From Amycolatopsis coloradensis (lineage in GTDB: Bacteria; Actinomycetota; Actinomycetes; Mycobacteriales; Pseudonocardiaceae), in contig NZ_MQUQ01000001.1 in the NCBI RefSeq assembly GCF_001953865.1, positions 186,001 to 250,000 of the forward strand: a DNA stretch of 64,000 nucleotides. The letters run 5' to 3'. The notes below the pieces were generated by a model. The model was not told where the DNA came from and ran no database searches. It worked only from the letters and a program-made list of their open reading frames with translations. Positions 8,790-18,050 of the stretch are shown piece after piece (positions within the stretch are counted from its first letter, which is position 1; each line of letters begins with the position of its first letter). The position numbers and the translations under genes are program-made.

Positions 8790-9623
8790 TCAGCGGAACG
8801 CTTCGACGTTCGCCGCCGCCCACTCCGCGTAGGTGACACCGGGCCGCCCGGTGAGTTCCTGGACGACGCCCGTCGGCGTGTCCGGGTTCTCGGTGAAGTA
8901 CGCGAAGCCGTCGAGCAGCCACTTGGCGATCTCCGCCGGAATCCCGGCGGCGGCCCACTGCTTGTTCGCCTCTTCCCGGGTGAGTTCCTGGAAGACGACC
9001 TCTTCACCGAGCGCGGCCGAGATGGCGGCGACCTGTTCGCGCTGGCTGATCGCCGTCGGCCCGCTCAGGGTGTGCTTCTTGCCTGCGTGCCCTTCGGTCA
9101 GGAGGACGTGCGCCGCGACGGCGGCGATGTCCCCGAGGTCGATCGGTGTCATCCGCGCTTCGGCATAGGCCTCGCGAACCACGCGCTCGGCCTTGATCGT
9201 CTCCGCCCAGCCGAAGGTGTTCATCATGAACGCACCCGGCCGCAGGAACGTCCAGTCGAAGCCTGCCTCCTGGACCGCCTTCTCGATGATCGCGAACTCC
9301 ACGCCACTCGAGTTCTCCTCCGGGTCATCGGCGTTGCTGCCCGACAACGCCACCACCCGGCGCACTCCGGCCTCCTTCGCCAGCTTCACGAAGTCGTCCA
9401 CCTTGTCCGCCCGCGGCGCCAAGTACACGGTGTCGATGCCCTTCAGGGCTTCCGGCAGCGTCTCCGGCTTGCCCAGAAAACCCTTGACGACCTCCACCTG
9501 CTCCGGCAGCGCCGCCTTCACCGGGTTGACGGTCAGCGCCCGCACCGGCGCTCCGGCCTTCACCAGTTCGTCGACCAGCAGCCTGCCGACATTTCCGGTC
9601 GCACCGGTCACCAGGATCGTCAC
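8790..9623 (-). CDS. NmrA-like NAD(P)-binding reductase
   Basis: A 277-residue atypical short-chain dehydrogenase. The N-terminal NAD(P)-binding motif TILVTGATGNVGRLLVDEL is intact, and VYLAPRADKVDDFVKLAKEAGVRRVVALSGSNA and the FLRPGAFMMNTFGWAE region match NmrA/YtfG-type quinone reductases and redox sensors. The GTG start at 9623 has AAGGAG upstream. It is divergent from a TetR-family regulator with 93 bp between them, the usual arrangement for a repressor and its target enzyme. Substrate unknown; it could be a quinone reductase or a ligand-sensing protein. Confidence 0.8.
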   Translation of the reverse strand: MTILVTGATGNVGRLLVDELVKAGAPVRALTVNPVKAALPEQVEVVKGFLGKPETLPEALKGIDTVYLAPRADKVDDFVKLAKEAGVRRVVALSGSNADDPEENSSGVEFAIIEKAVQEAGFDWTFLRPGAFMMNTFGWAETIKAERVVREAYAEARMTPIDLGDIAAVAAHVLLTEGHAGKKHTLSGPTAISQREQVAAISAALGEEVVFQELTREEANKQWAAAGIPAEIAKWLLDGFAYFTENPDTPTGVVQELTGRPGVTYAEWAAANVEAFR

Positions 9624-9639
9624 GATTCCCCACTCCTTT

Positions 9640-9690
9640 TCGTACGTCCTACGGGAATGGTTAACCGTACCTCATACGAGAATGTAGAAT
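9640..9690. promoter_or_regulatory. Candidate TetR operator region
   Basis: The divergent intergenic region has two direct repeats, TACGGGAATG (9650-9659) and TACGAGAATG (9675-9684), around the palindrome GGTTAACC (9659-9666), and CGTAC in both orientations. This is the expected place for the TetR protein to act on both genes. Assignment is by position. Confidence 0.35.
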
Positions 9691-9716
9691 CCAGTTCCCG
9701 GCCGAGTGGAGTGTGG

Positions 9717-10466
9717 ATGGACCTCGAGCGCAGCCTCGATCTGTTGTGGCGTGACCGCGGCGAAGCCCGGCATCCGACCAGGGGACGAAAGCCGAAACTG
9801 ACCCTCGACCAGGTGATCTCCACCGCCGTCGCGCTCGCGGACGGCGCAGGCGAGGCGACCGTGTCGATGAGCCAGATCGCCAAGGAACTCGACGTCGGCA
9901 CGATGACGCTCTACACCTACGTCCCCGGCAAGACGGAACTGCTGGACCTCATGGTGGACTCGGTGCTCGCCGCCCGTGACCTCCCTGGCCCCGGCGACCC
10001 CCGGCCGGACGGTTGGCGCGAGCAGGTGCGGCTCTACGCCGGGCGCACCCTGGCCGTGTTCCGGGCACATCCGTGGCTGCGCTCGACGTCGATGGTGCGG
10101 CCGGTGCTCGGACCAGGGCTGATGGCGGGCCAGGAGTACCTGATCGCGGCGGTGTCGGACATCGGGCTGGCGCCGCGCGAGGCGGCCGCGGCCGCGAACA
10201 GCATCGAGATCTACGTCCAGGCGAACGCGGCGCTTTCGGCCGAGACGGCCCAGGTCGAGCAGCAGACCGGGCAGTCGACCGACGCCTGGTGGGGGCAGCG
10301 GTCGGTGTTCTGGGAGAAGTACTTCGACGTGGAACGGCATCCGGCGATGACCCGGATCTGGGAAAGCGGGGGTTACGACGCGGAGACCTGCGAAGCCGCC
10401 GACGAGACCTACACGTTCGGCCTGGAGCGCATGCTGGACGGCATCGAAGCCCTCGTCACCCCCTGA
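9717..10466 (+). CDS. TetR/AcrR-family transcriptional regulator
   Basis: A 249-residue regulator. The DNA-binding domain spans about residues 25-75: KLTLDQVISTAVALADGAG, then the helix-turn-helix SMSQIAKELDVGTMTLYTYV. A longer C-terminal ligand domain of the actinobacterial tetracycline-repressor C-terminal type follows. ATG 9717 has GGAG 5 nt upstream; GTG 9711 is an alternative. It is divergent from the NmrA-like reductase, which it probably represses in response to an unknown small molecule. Confidence 0.8.
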   Translation: MDLERSLDLLWRDRGEARHPTRGRKPKLTLDQVISTAVALADGAGEATVSMSQIAKELDVGTMTLYTYVPGKTELLDLMVDSVLAARDLPGPGDPRPDGWREQVRLYAGRTLAVFRAHPWLRSTSMVRPVLGPGLMAGQEYLIAAVSDIGLAPREAAAAANSIEIYVQANAALSAETAQVEQQTGQSTDAWWGQRSVFWEKYFDVERHPAMTRIWESGGYDAETCEAADETYTFGLERMLDGIEALVTP

Positions 10467-10482
10467 CGCCCTCCCCGCCGCC

Positions 10483-10545
10483 GCGTTTCGTCCTCTAGTT
10501 GCGGTAGTTCGTGACGCGAACTACCGCAACTAGAGGACGAAACGC
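10483..10545. terminator. Perfect 29-bp-arm palindrome between convergent tetR and ftsQ
   Basis: Arms 10483-10511 and 10517-10545 are exact reverse complements around the 5-nt loop TGACG. Each arm starts GCGTTTCGTCCTCTAG from its outer end. It sits 16 bp after the tetR stop and 1 bp before the ftsQ stop, so it would fold in both transcripts. Length and loop size match the palindrome at 21509-21569, though the sequences differ, which hints at mobile palindromic elements rather than ordinary terminators. Confidence 0.8.
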
Positions 10546-10546
10546 A

Positions 10547-11383
10547 TCAGGAGACGGTGGGCAAGTCGGGGGCGGAGACGTCGAAGACCTTGCCCTCGCG
10601 GGTGAGAAGCGCGGCGAGGACCTTCGCCTTGCGCTCGGTGTCGGCCGAGGTCCCCCAGCGCACCGTCTTCCCGTCGGCCAGCGCGAACTCGACGCTGCCG
10701 GGGGTCTTCGCCGTCGCGGTGGTGACCTGCTTCAGCAACTGCTGCGGGATCACGCCGAGGACGCCGGTCACCGCGCGGGTCACCGGGTCGTCGGCCGACA
10801 CCAGCGGCAGCTTCAGTTCGGGCAATCCCGCGGGTCGCTCCTTGACCGTCTTGAACACCACACCCCCGCCGTCGACGAGGTGCACGCCGTCGCCGCCGGG
10901 CCCGCTGTCGAAGAACGCGATCGCGACACGTTCGGTCACGGTGATCTCGAGTGTGCTAGGCCAGGACCGGGAGACGTCGACGGTGGCGATGCCGGGCATC
11001 TGCGCCACCCGATCGCGGATCTCGTCGGTGTCCAGGCGCAGCATCGGCTTCTGGTCCGGTACCGCCGCCGCGGCCCGGATCTGGTCCCCGGGCACGGAAC
11101 TCGCCCCGACGACGTCCACTTGCCGCACGCCCAGCATCGAGCTGAACCACAGCAGGTAGACGAGGGCGACGACGGTCAGCACCGAAAGCACCGCGACCCA
11201 GCGCCGCCGCATCTCCTTGCGCTTGACCGGCCGGGTGATGCGGCGGCGGTCCTGGACGGATCGCCTGCCGCGCCGGGCCTTCGCCCGTTGGATCCGTTCT
11301 GTCCGTTGAGCCCGTTCGGCCCGGTCCCTGCCCGGACGCCGACCGGGTTCGGCCGGGCGGCGGCGTTCCCCGGTCTGCGTCAT
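10547..11383 (-). CDS. ftsQ: Cell division protein FtsQ
   Basis: A 278-residue bitopic divisome protein that links FtsL and other partners at the septum. A long Arg-rich cytoplasmic tail (about 70 residues) precedes one membrane helix (WVAVLSVLTVVALVYLLWFSS). A POTRA domain follows (VRQVDVVGASSVPGDQIRAAA ... LRLDTDEIRDRVAQMPGIATVDVSRSWPSTLEITVTER), then the FtsQ beta domain. It starts 2 bp after murC. In most actinobacteria ftsZ follows at once; here a convergent tetR gene and a large palindrome do. Confidence 0.92.
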   Translation of the reverse strand: MTQTGERRRPAEPGRRPGRDRAERAQRTERIQRAKARRGRRSVQDRRRITRPVKRKEMRRRWVAVLSVLTVVALVYLLWFSSMLGVRQVDVVGASSVPGDQIRAAAAVPDQKPMLRLDTDEIRDRVAQMPGIATVDVSRSWPSTLEITVTERVAIAFFDSGPGGDGVHLVDGGGVVFKTVKERPAGLPELKLPLVSADDPVTRAVTGVLGVIPQQLLKQVTTATAKTPGSVEFALADGKTVRWGTSADTERKAKVLAALLTREGKVFDVSAPDLPTVS

Positions 11384-11385
11384 GG

Positions 11386-12795
11386 CTAGCCTGCCCGCCG
11401 GTCCAGCTCGGCCAGGATCTCCGGGCCGAGCTGCGTGACGTCGCCGGCGCCCATGGTCACCAGCAGGTCGCCGGGCTTGACCAGGTCCGCCGCGAGCTTC
11501 GCCGCGACGTCGAACGCGGGCTGGTAGTGCACGGTGGCGCCGGAGATCTGATCGGCGATGAGCGCGCCGCTCACCCCGGGTTCCGGCTTCTCGCGGGCAC
11601 CGAAGACGTCCAGCACGACGACCTCGTCGGCCAGCGACAACGCGGCCGCGAACTCCGTCGAGAACGTCTTCGTGCGCGAGTACAGGTGCGGCTGGAAGAC
11701 CACGATGACCCGCCCCTGCCCGGCGGCGGTCCGTACCGCGCGCAGCTGCGCCTCGACCTCGGTCGGGTGATGCGCGTAGTCGTCGTACACCCGGACGTCG
11801 CCCGAGCGGCCCTTGAACTCGAACCGCCGCCGGACGCCGCCGAACGCGGCGAGCCCTTCGGCCAGTCCTTCGGCGGGCGCGCCCAGCTCGATCCCGGCCA
11901 GCAGCGCGGCGATCGCGTTCAACGCCATATGCTCGCCGGGCACCGCGACACGGAGATCGATTTCCTTGCCCTGCAAGGAGATCCGCACGAAGCCGCCGTC
12001 GGGGGCCGGAACGAAGTCCAGCACCTTGGCGTCGTCCGCGCCGGTGACCGAACGCCCGTAGCGGCGGACGCGGATGCCGCGTTCCTCCGCCTGCGCGCCC
12101 AGCCTGTCGGCGCCCTCGTCGTCACCGCAGACGATGAGCAGCCCGCCCGGTTCGATCCGGCCGAGGAAGTCGGTGAACACCGCGACGTACGCCTCGGCCG
12201 TGCCGTGGTGGTCCAGGTGGTCCGGCTCGACGTTGGTCACCACGGCGACCGACGGCGAATAGGCCAGGAACGACCCGTCGCTTTCGTCGGCCTCGGCGAC
12301 GAAGACGCCGCCCTCGCCGTGGTGCGCGTTCGCGCCCGACTCGTTGAGGTCGCCGCCGATGGCGAACGACGGATCGAGGTGGCAGTGCATCAGCGCGACG
12401 GTCAGCATCGACGTCGTCGACGTCTTGCCGTGCGTCCCGGCGATGCACGCGACACGGTGGCCCTCCATCAGCCCGGCCAGCGCCTGTGCGCGGTGCAGCA
12501 CGGTGATCCCGCGTTCCCGCGCGGCCGCCAGTTCCGGGTTGGTCTCCTTGATCGCGGTCGACACGATCACCGAGGACGGGCCCTCGGGGAACGCGTCGAG
12601 GTTCTCGGCGCGCTGGCCGACGGCGATCTCGGCACCCTGGGCACGCAGCGACAGGAAAGCACGCGACTCCTTGGCGTCGGAACCGGACACCTGGACCCCG
12701 CGGGCCAGCAGGATGCGGGCGATCCCGCTCATCCCGGCGCCGCCGATCCCGATCAGATGGGCACGCGTCAGCGTGTCGGGCAGATTGTCAGACAC
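11386..12795 (-). CDS. murC: UDP-N-acetylmuramate--L-alanine ligase
   Basis: A 469-residue cytoplasmic ATP-dependent ligase that adds L-Ala to UDP-MurNAc. It shows the N-terminal UDP-binding loop [18 protein letters not shown]-loop [23 protein letters not shown], and C-terminal [12 protein letters not shown] and [12 protein letters not shown] 12795 (protein starting with the residues [15 protein letters not shown] after the initiator) is chosen because it overlaps the murG stop by 8 bp and gives the normal length. It belongs to the murE-murF-mraY-murD-ftsW-murG-murC-ftsQ transcript. Confidence 0.95.
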   Translation of the reverse strand: MSDNLPDTLTRAHLIGIGGAGMSGIARILLARGVQVSGSDAKESRAFLSLRAQGAEIAVGQRAENLDAFPEGPSSVIVSTAIKETNPELAAARERGITVLHRAQALAGLMEGHRVACIAGTHGKTSTTSMLTVALMHCHLDPSFAIGGDLNESGANAHHGEGGVFVAEADESDGSFLAYSPSVAVVTNVEPDHLDHHGTAEAYVAVFTDFLGRIEPGGLLIVCGDDEGADRLGAQAEERGIRVRRYGRSVTGADDAKVLDFVPAPDGGFVRISLQGKEIDLRVAVPGEHMALNAIAALLAGIELGAPAEGLAEGLAAFGGVRRRFEFKGRSGDVRVYDDYAHHPTEVEAQLRAVRTAAGQGRVIVVFQPHLYSRTKTFSTEFAAALSLADEVVVLDVFGAREKPEPGVSGALIADQISGATVHYQPAFDVAAKLAADLVKPGDLLVTMGAGDVTQLGPEILAELDRRAG

Positions 12796-13915
12796 CGGCG
12801 GCCTCCAGCACGATCTTGGCAAGGGTCTCGTCGGCCTCGCGGTGGCCGAGCCCGACCGCGGCGGCACTCATCTTCGCGATCCGATCGGCGTCGGAGACCA
12901 GCGGGATCACCAGTTCCGCGATCTTGGCGGCGGTGAGGTCGGCGTCGTCCACCATCAGCCCGGCACCCGCGTCGACCGCGGGCCGGGCGTTGACCGCCTG
13001 TTCGCCGTTGCCGTACGGCAGCGGGACGAACACCGCGGGCAGGCCGACGGCGGAGACCTCGGCGACGGTCATCGCGCCGGAGCGGCACAGCACCGCGTCG
13101 GCGGCGGCGTAGGCCAGGTCCATCCGCTCCAGGTACGGCACGGGCACGTACGCGGGCTTCCCGGGGAACTCCTGGACGACCAGCGTGTTCTTCGGCCCGT
13201 GAGCGTGCAGCACACCGACACCGGCGTCCGCGAACTCCTTGGCCGCGCCGGAGACGGCGCCGTTGATCGACACCGCGCCCTGCGAGCCACCGAAGACCAG
13301 CAATGTCGGGGCGTCGGGGTCGAGCCCGAAGTGCTCGCGGGCTTCGGCGCGCAGCGCCGCCCGGTCGAGCGAAGTGATGGAGCGGCGCAGCGGGATGCCG
13401 ATGACCTCGGCCTTCGCCAGCGGTGTCCCCGGGACGGCGACGGCGACGCGAACGGCGAACCGCGCGCCGACCTTGTTCGCCAGCCCCGGCTTCTCGTTGG
13501 CCTCGTGCACCACGATCGGCGTGCGCCCGCGCGCGGCGAGGTACGCCGGAAGCGCGACGTAACCGCCGAAGCCGACGACGACGTCCGCGCCGACGCGCTC
13601 CAGGATCTCCCGGGTGCGCTTGACCGAGTCGCGGACCTTCATCGGCATCTTCAGCAGCTCGGGTGTCGGCTTGCGCGGCATCGGCACCGGCGGGATCAGC
13701 TCCAGCGGGTAGCCGCGCGCCGGAACGAGCTTGTTCTCCAGTCCGCGCTCGGTCCCCAGCGCGATCACCTTCGCGTCGGGACGCAGGCGCATCACCGCGT
13801 CGGCGAGCGCGAGTGCGGGCTCGATGTGTCCTGCGGTGCCGCCGCCGGCGACCACGACCACCGGCGCCTTGCCCGCGACCTCGGCTGCGGCGTCGGCTCT
13901 AACGGGGTTGTTCAC
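12788..13915 (-). CDS. murG: UDP-GlcNAc:lipid I N-acetylglucosaminyltransferase MurG
   Basis: A 375-residue peripheral membrane GT28-family enzyme that makes lipid II from lipid I. It shows the N-terminal glycine loop [38 protein letters not shown], a donor-site GGSQGA loop, and the actinobacterial [11 protein letters not shown] acceptor segment. GTG 13915 immediately follows the ftsW stop (0 bp gap). Length is typical. Confidence 0.95.
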   Translation of the reverse strand: MNNPVRADAAAEVAGKAPVVVVAGGGTAGHIEPALALADAVMRLRPDAKVIALGTERGLENKLVPARGYPLELIPPVPMPRKPTPELLKMPMKVRDSVKRTREILERVGADVVVGFGGYVALPAYLAARGRTPIVVHEANEKPGLANKVGARFAVRVAVAVPGTPLAKAEVIGIPLRRSITSLDRAALRAEAREHFGLDPDAPTLLVFGGSQGAVSINGAVSGAAKEFADAGVGVLHAHGPKNTLVVQEFPGKPAYVPVPYLERMDLAYAAADAVLCRSGAMTVAEVSAVGLPAVFVPLPYGNGEQAVNARPAVDAGAGLMVDDADLTAAKIAELVIPLVSDADRIAKMSAAAVGLGHREADETLAKIVLEAAGV

Positions 13916-15409
13916 CTATGACCTCTCCGGTTTGCGGTACCGGCGTTTCGCGGTACCGCGGTTCACTGCCGTTCGCGCGGCCGTCCTCCTGCCGGGTTCC
14001 CGGACCGAACGGCGCCGCTCCTGGGCGGGCGACGGCCTCGCCGTCCTCGGCGCGGGCCTCGCCGCCTTGGCGGCGAGGCCCCTGGCCGCGGAGCCCTTGC
14101 GCTTGGCCGGCGGGCGGTACGGCTCGGGCGCGGGAAGCCTCAGCAGGCGTCCGAATTTACCCGGCCCCTGCGAACGCAGTGCGGCCACCGCCTCCGGTTC
14201 GTGCCGGGCGGCGTTGGCGAGGATCCCCATGATGAGCATGGTGATCACGAGCGACGTCCCGCCGTAGGAGATCAACGGCAGCGTGACCCCGGTGACCGGC
14301 AGCAGGCCGACGACGTACCCGATGTTGATACCCGCCTGCGCGACCAGGAAAACGGTCAGCGTGCCGGCGACGATCCGGATCCACGGGTCGAGATTGCGGG
14401 TAGCGATCCTCAGGCCGACGACGGCGACCCCGGCGAACAGCCCGAGCACCACCGCGCAGCCGATGAAGCCGAGTTCCTCGCCGATCAGGGCGAAGATGAA
14501 GTCGTTCTGCACGTTCGGCAGGTAGCCCCAGTTGGACTGCCCCTGGCCGAGGCCCTTGCCGAACAGCCCGCCGTCGGCGAGCGCGAGTTTGGCCTGGTTG
14601 GCCTGGAAGCCGTCCGCGCTGGTGTCCGGGTCGCCGGAGACGAACGACAAGACCCGCGCGAGCCGGTACGGCTCGATGATGGCCAGTACCAGCACCCCGA
14701 CGAGACCCCCCGCGAGGAGGACGCCGAACAGCCGTTTCGGCGCGCCCGCGAACCACAGCAGGGCCAGCAGCACCACCGCGAGGGTGATCGTGCCGCCGAG
14801 GTCGGGTTGCATCATGACCAGCGCGAACATCAGGAGGGCGATCGGCACGAGCGGGACGAGCAGATGCCGCCACTGGTTGATGATGTTGTACTTGATCACC
14901 AGGATGTGCGCGCCCCAGAAGGCCAGCGCGACCTTGGCGGCCTCGACCGGCTGGAACGCGAACCCGCCGAGCCTGAACCAGCCCTGCGAACCGTTGACCG
15001 TGGACCCGAGCGGGGTCAGCACCAGCACGAGCAGCCCGAGGCAGACCACGGTCGCCGTCGCCGACAGCCGCCGGACGCGTTCCAGCGGTATCCGCAGCCC
15101 GACCCAGAACACGACGGCGCCGATCGCGGCGAACATGATGTGCTTGCCGAACTGGGCGTACACGCCGGTGCCGGTCTTCGGGTCGTACGAGGCGACCGAG
15201 GACGCGGACAGCACCATCACGATGCCGATCACGGTCAGCACGCCGGTGAGCGCCAGCACCAGGTGGAACGAGGCGAGCGGCCGCGAAAGCCACGCCGTCA
15301 GCGCGGTGCGGAAGGCGACGAACGGGCTTTCCTTGCGTTCACGCCTCTCACGAGACTTGCGCTGCCTCGGCGCGGGCTCGCGCTTTCTTCTCTCCTCAAC
15401 CGCCGTCAC
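13916..15409 (-). CDS. ftsW: SEDS-family lipid II polymerase FtsW
   Basis: A 497-residue septal glycosyltransferase with ten membrane helices. The cytoplasmic N-terminus (about 45 residues) is very basic. Signature stretches are VMVLSASSVASYDPKTGTGVYAQFGKH, FGKGLGQGQSNWGYLPNVQNDFIFALIGEELG (shown here in parts) and the C-terminal LPVTGVTLPLISYGGTS. A long basic C-terminal tail, rich in Arg/Pro/Ala, is typical of actinobacterial FtsW and may bind FtsZ or PBP3. GTG 15409 overlaps murD by 14 bp; upstream in-frame codons lie deep inside murD. Confidence 0.93.
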   Translation of the reverse strand: MTAVEERRKREPAPRQRKSRERRERKESPFVAFRTALTAWLSRPLASFHLVLALTGVLTVIGIVMVLSASSVASYDPKTGTGVYAQFGKHIMFAAIGAVVFWVGLRIPLERVRRLSATATVVCLGLLVLVLTPLGSTVNGSQGWFRLGGFAFQPVEAAKVALAFWGAHILVIKYNIINQWRHLLVPLVPIALLMFALVMMQPDLGGTITLAVVLLALLWFAGAPKRLFGVLLAGGLVGVLVLAIIEPYRLARVLSFVSGDPDTSADGFQANQAKLALADGGLFGKGLGQGQSNWGYLPNVQNDFIFALIGEELGFIGCAVVLGLFAGVAVVGLRIATRNLDPWIRIVAGTLTVFLVAQAGINIGYVVGLLPVTGVTLPLISYGGTSLVITMLIMGILANAARHEPEAVAALRSQGPGKFGRLLRLPAPEPYRPPAKRKGSAARGLAAKAARPAPRTARPSPAQERRRSVREPGRRTAARTAVNRGTAKRRYRKPERS

Positions 15410-16961
15410 TGGTCTCCCCCGCACCGTCGCGCAGGACACGCACCGCGCTCGCGAACGCGTCGCCGCGTGCGCCGTAGCTCGAGAACATGTCCAACGACGC
15501 CGCGGCGGGGGCCAGCAGCACCACATCTCCGGGGCGCGCCAGGGCGCGGGCCGCCTTCACCGCCGCAGTCATGAGGTCATCGTCACCCGGAAGGAGGCTG
15601 TTGACCGGGACATCCGGCGCGTGTCGCGCGACAGCGGCGGCGATCACGGGTGAATCGACGCCGAACAGCACGACTCCGCGCAGCCTGCCTGCGATCGAGG
15701 CGACCAGTTCGTCCACAGAAGTGCCCTTGAGCTGGCCACCGGCGATCCAGACGACGTTCAGGTGCGCGCGCAGCGAGCCACTCGCCGCGTGCGGGTTGGT
15801 CGCCTTGGAGTCGTTGATGTACCGGACGCCGTCGATCTCGCCGATCTCCTCGGCCCGGTGCGGGGCGGGCCGGTACTCGCGCAGGCCCTTGGCGACGTCC
15901 TCGCCGCTGACGCCGTACGCGCGGGCCAGCGCGGCCGCGGCGAGCGCGTTGGAGACGTTGTGCGGACCGGCGGGGCGGACGTCGGCCAGCGTGCCGAGTT
16001 CGTCGGCACTGGTCGCCGGGTCGGCGACGAAGGCGCGGTCGACCAGCAGGTCCTCCACGATCCCGAGTTCACCGGGACGCGGGGTGTCCATGCCGAAGGC
16101 GACCCGGCGGGCGTCCGCGGGCGCGTGCTCGTCGGCGAGCCGGGCGGACCACTCCTCGCCGAGGTTGTGCACCACGTTCCGCGAGTGGGCGTGGACACGG
16201 CCCTTCGCGGCCGCGTACTCCTCCATCGAGCCGTGCCAGTCGAGGTGGTCCTCGGCCAGGTTCAGCACCACCGAGGCGTGCGGGGCCAGCGTGGACGACC
16301 AGTGCAGCTGGTAGCTCGACAGCTCCACGGCGAGCACCTCGTGCCCGGCGCGGACCGCGTCCAGCACCGCGAACCCGACGTTCCCGCAGGCCACGGCGTC
16401 GACCCCGGCGGCAACGAGGATCGACTCCAGCATCCCGACCGTGGTGGTCTTGCCGTTGGTGCCGGTGATCGCGAGCCAGACCGGCGGTCGGTCACGCAGC
16501 TGCCCGACGCGCCAGGCCAGCTCGACGTCGCCGATCACCTCGATCCCCGCTCCGGCCGCCGCCACCAGCAACGGCGATGTCGGCTTCCAGCCGGGGCTGG
16601 TCACGACCAGCTCGACACCGTCGGGCGGCTCCGACAGACCCGGCACCAGTTCGGCGCCGAAACCTTCCAGCTCCGCCAGTCGCCCGGCGTCGCTGTCGGT
16701 GACGGTGACCCGCGCGCCCTGCTCCAGCAGGACGGGGACGATCGACTTGCCGGTGACCCCGGCACCGGCGACGAGGACGTGACGACCGGCAAGTGTCGCG
16801 TGGCCCCAGTGTCTCGCGTCCGCAGTGGATCCACGTGGTTCCTGGCAAGCCGGAGAAAAGCCGCTCGTACTGGATGTACTTGGGCTTTTCTCCGGCGCAG
16901 CCAGGGGCCGCGTGGGCCGCAGCGAGTGCGTGGCACTGGGGTCACGTGACACTTGATCCAC
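15396..16961 (-). CDS. murD: UDP-MurNAc-L-Ala--D-glutamate ligase with an N-terminal extension encoded by a palindrome
   Basis: A 521-residue ATP-dependent ligase adding D-Glu. The core starts TLAGRHVLVAGAGVTGKS near residue 56, with P-loop ITGTNGKTTTVGM, LNLAEDHLDWHGSMEEYAAAK and YINDSKATNPHAA. Family members are about 470 residues; the extra ~52 at the N-terminus are encoded by a 164-bp imperfect palindrome (16791-16954) that keeps the frame open. No ATG, GTG or TTG occurs in frame between the palindrome and the Rossmann loop, so translation must start before it, at GTG 16961 (4 bp after the mraY stop, GGGGG upstream) or GTG 16952. This makes an in-frame insertion the simplest reading. Confidence 0.9.
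   Translation of the reverse strand: MDQVSRDPSATHSLRPTRPLAAPEKSPSTSSTSGFSPACQEPRGSTADARHWGHATLAGRHVLVAGAGVTGKSIVPVLLEQGARVTVTDSDAGRLAELEGFGAELVPGLSEPPDGVELVVTSPGWKPTSPLLVAAAGAGIEVIGDVELAWRVGQLRDRPPVWLAITGTNGKTTTVGMLESILVAAGVDAVACGNVGFAVLDAVRAGHEVLAVELSSYQLHWSSTLAPHASVVLNLAEDHLDWHGSMEEYAAAKGRVHAHSRNVVHNLGEEWSARLADEHAPADARRVAFGMDTPRPGELGIVEDLLVDRAFVADPATSADELGTLADVRPAGPHNVSNALAAAALARAYGVSGEDVAKGLREYRPAPHRAEEIGEIDGVRYINDSKATNPHAASGSLRAHLNVVWIAGGQLKGTSVDELVASIAGRLRGVVLFGVDSPVIAAAVARHAPDVPVNSLLPGDDDLMTAAVKAARALARPGDVVLLAPAAASLDMFSSYGARGDAFASAVRVLRDGAGETSDGG
16791..16954. repeat. 164-bp palindromic element inside the murD 5' coding region
   Basis: Outer arms 16791-16811 and 16934-16954 match at 19 of 21 positions (AAGTGTC-CGTG-CCCCAGTG pattern). 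Inner arms GCCGGAGAAAAGCC (ending 16862) and GGCTTTTCTCCGGC (16883-16896) are exact, and a CCTGGC/GCCAGG pair lies between them. The loop is about 20 nt. The transcript would form one long hairpin starting only 7 nt into murD. No sibling copy is in this window. Confidence 0.75.
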
Positions 16962-16964
16962 CGC

Positions 16965-18050
16965 TTAACCCCCGAGACCGAGCTGTTCGCTGTAGAACAG
17001 GCCGAGGCCGAACATGCAGCAGATGGCCGAGAGCAGCCAGAACCGGATGATGACGGTGGTCTCCGCCCAGCCCGCGAGCTCGAAATGGTGATGGAACGGG
17101 GCCATCCGGAACAGCCGTCGCCTGGTCGTGCGGAACACCGCGATCTGGGCGACCACCGAGATCATCTCGACCATGAACAGGCCGCCGATGACGATGGCGA
17201 GCAGTTCGGTGCGGGTGGTCATCGACAGACCGGCGACGAGGCCACCCAGGGCCAGCGATCCGGTGTCGCCCATGAAGATCTTCGCCGGGGCCGCGTTCCA
17301 CCAGAGGAAGCCGACACAGGCGCCGGTCGCCGCGGCGGCCACCACGGCCAGGTCCAGCGGGTCACGGACGTCGTAGCAGGCGGCCTGCGGGGTGACCGCG
17401 CACGAGAGGCGGGTCTGCCAGAAGGCGATGACGACGTAGGTCGCCAGCACCATCGCCGCGGTGCCGCCGGCGAGACCGTCGAGGCCGTCGGTGAAGTTCA
17501 CCGCGTTCGACCAGCCCGAGATGACGATGTAGCAGAAGATCACGAAGAACACCGACGGGAAGGTGATCAGCGCGAGGTCCCGCACGTAGGACAGGCTCTC
17601 CGACGCCGGGGTCAGCCCGCGCTCGTCGGCGAACTGCAGCGCCAGGATCGCGAAACCGATCGTGACCACCAGCTGGCCGACCAGTTTCGCGGTCTTGTTC
17701 AGCCCGAGGTTGCGCTGTTTGCGGATCTTGATGAAGTCGTCGAGGAACCCGACGATCCCGAGACCCACCGCCAGCGCGAGGACCAGCAGCCCCGAAGCGG
17801 ACGGGCCGCCGGTGCCGTTGCCGCCGCTGAGCGAGCTGATCAGATGAGCCACGAAATACCCGACGACCATCGCGACGATGATCGCGACACCACCCATCGT
17901 CGGGGTACCGCGTTTGGATTTGTGTCCCTGCGGTCCTTCCTCCCGGATCTCCTGGCCGAAGCCCTGCCGGGAGAAGACCCGGATCAGATAGGGAGTGAGG
18001 AGGATGGAGACCAGCAGGCCCGCCGCGGCCGCGATCAGGATGCTGATCAC
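16965..18050 (-). CDS. mraY: Phospho-MurNAc-pentapeptide transferase MraY
   Basis: A 361-residue membrane enzyme transferring phospho-MurNAc-pentapeptide from UDP to undecaprenyl phosphate (lipid I synthesis). About ten helices are visible. Catalytic motifs are present: [22 protein letters not shown] with the metal-binding Asp residues, [12 protein letters not shown], and [15 protein letters not shown] with its His triad. The GTG start at 18050 overlaps the murF stop by 4 bp. Length is normal. Confidence 0.96.
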   Translation of the reverse strand: MISILIAAAAGLLVSILLTPYLIRVFSRQGFGQEIREEGPQGHKSKRGTPTMGGVAIIVAMVVGYFVAHLISSLSGGNGTGGPSASGLLVLALAVGLGIVGFLDDFIKIRKQRNLGLNKTAKLVGQLVVTIGFAILALQFADERGLTPASESLSYVRDLALITFPSVFFVIFCYIVISGWSNAVNFTDGLDGLAGGTAAMVLATYVVIAFWQTRLSCAVTPQAACYDVRDPLDLAVVAAAATGACVGFLWWNAAPAKIFMGDTGSLALGGLVAGLSMTTRTELLAIVIGGLFMVEMISVVAQIAVFRTTRRRLFRMAPFHHHFELAGWAETTVIIRFWLLSAICCMFGLGLFYSEQLGLGG

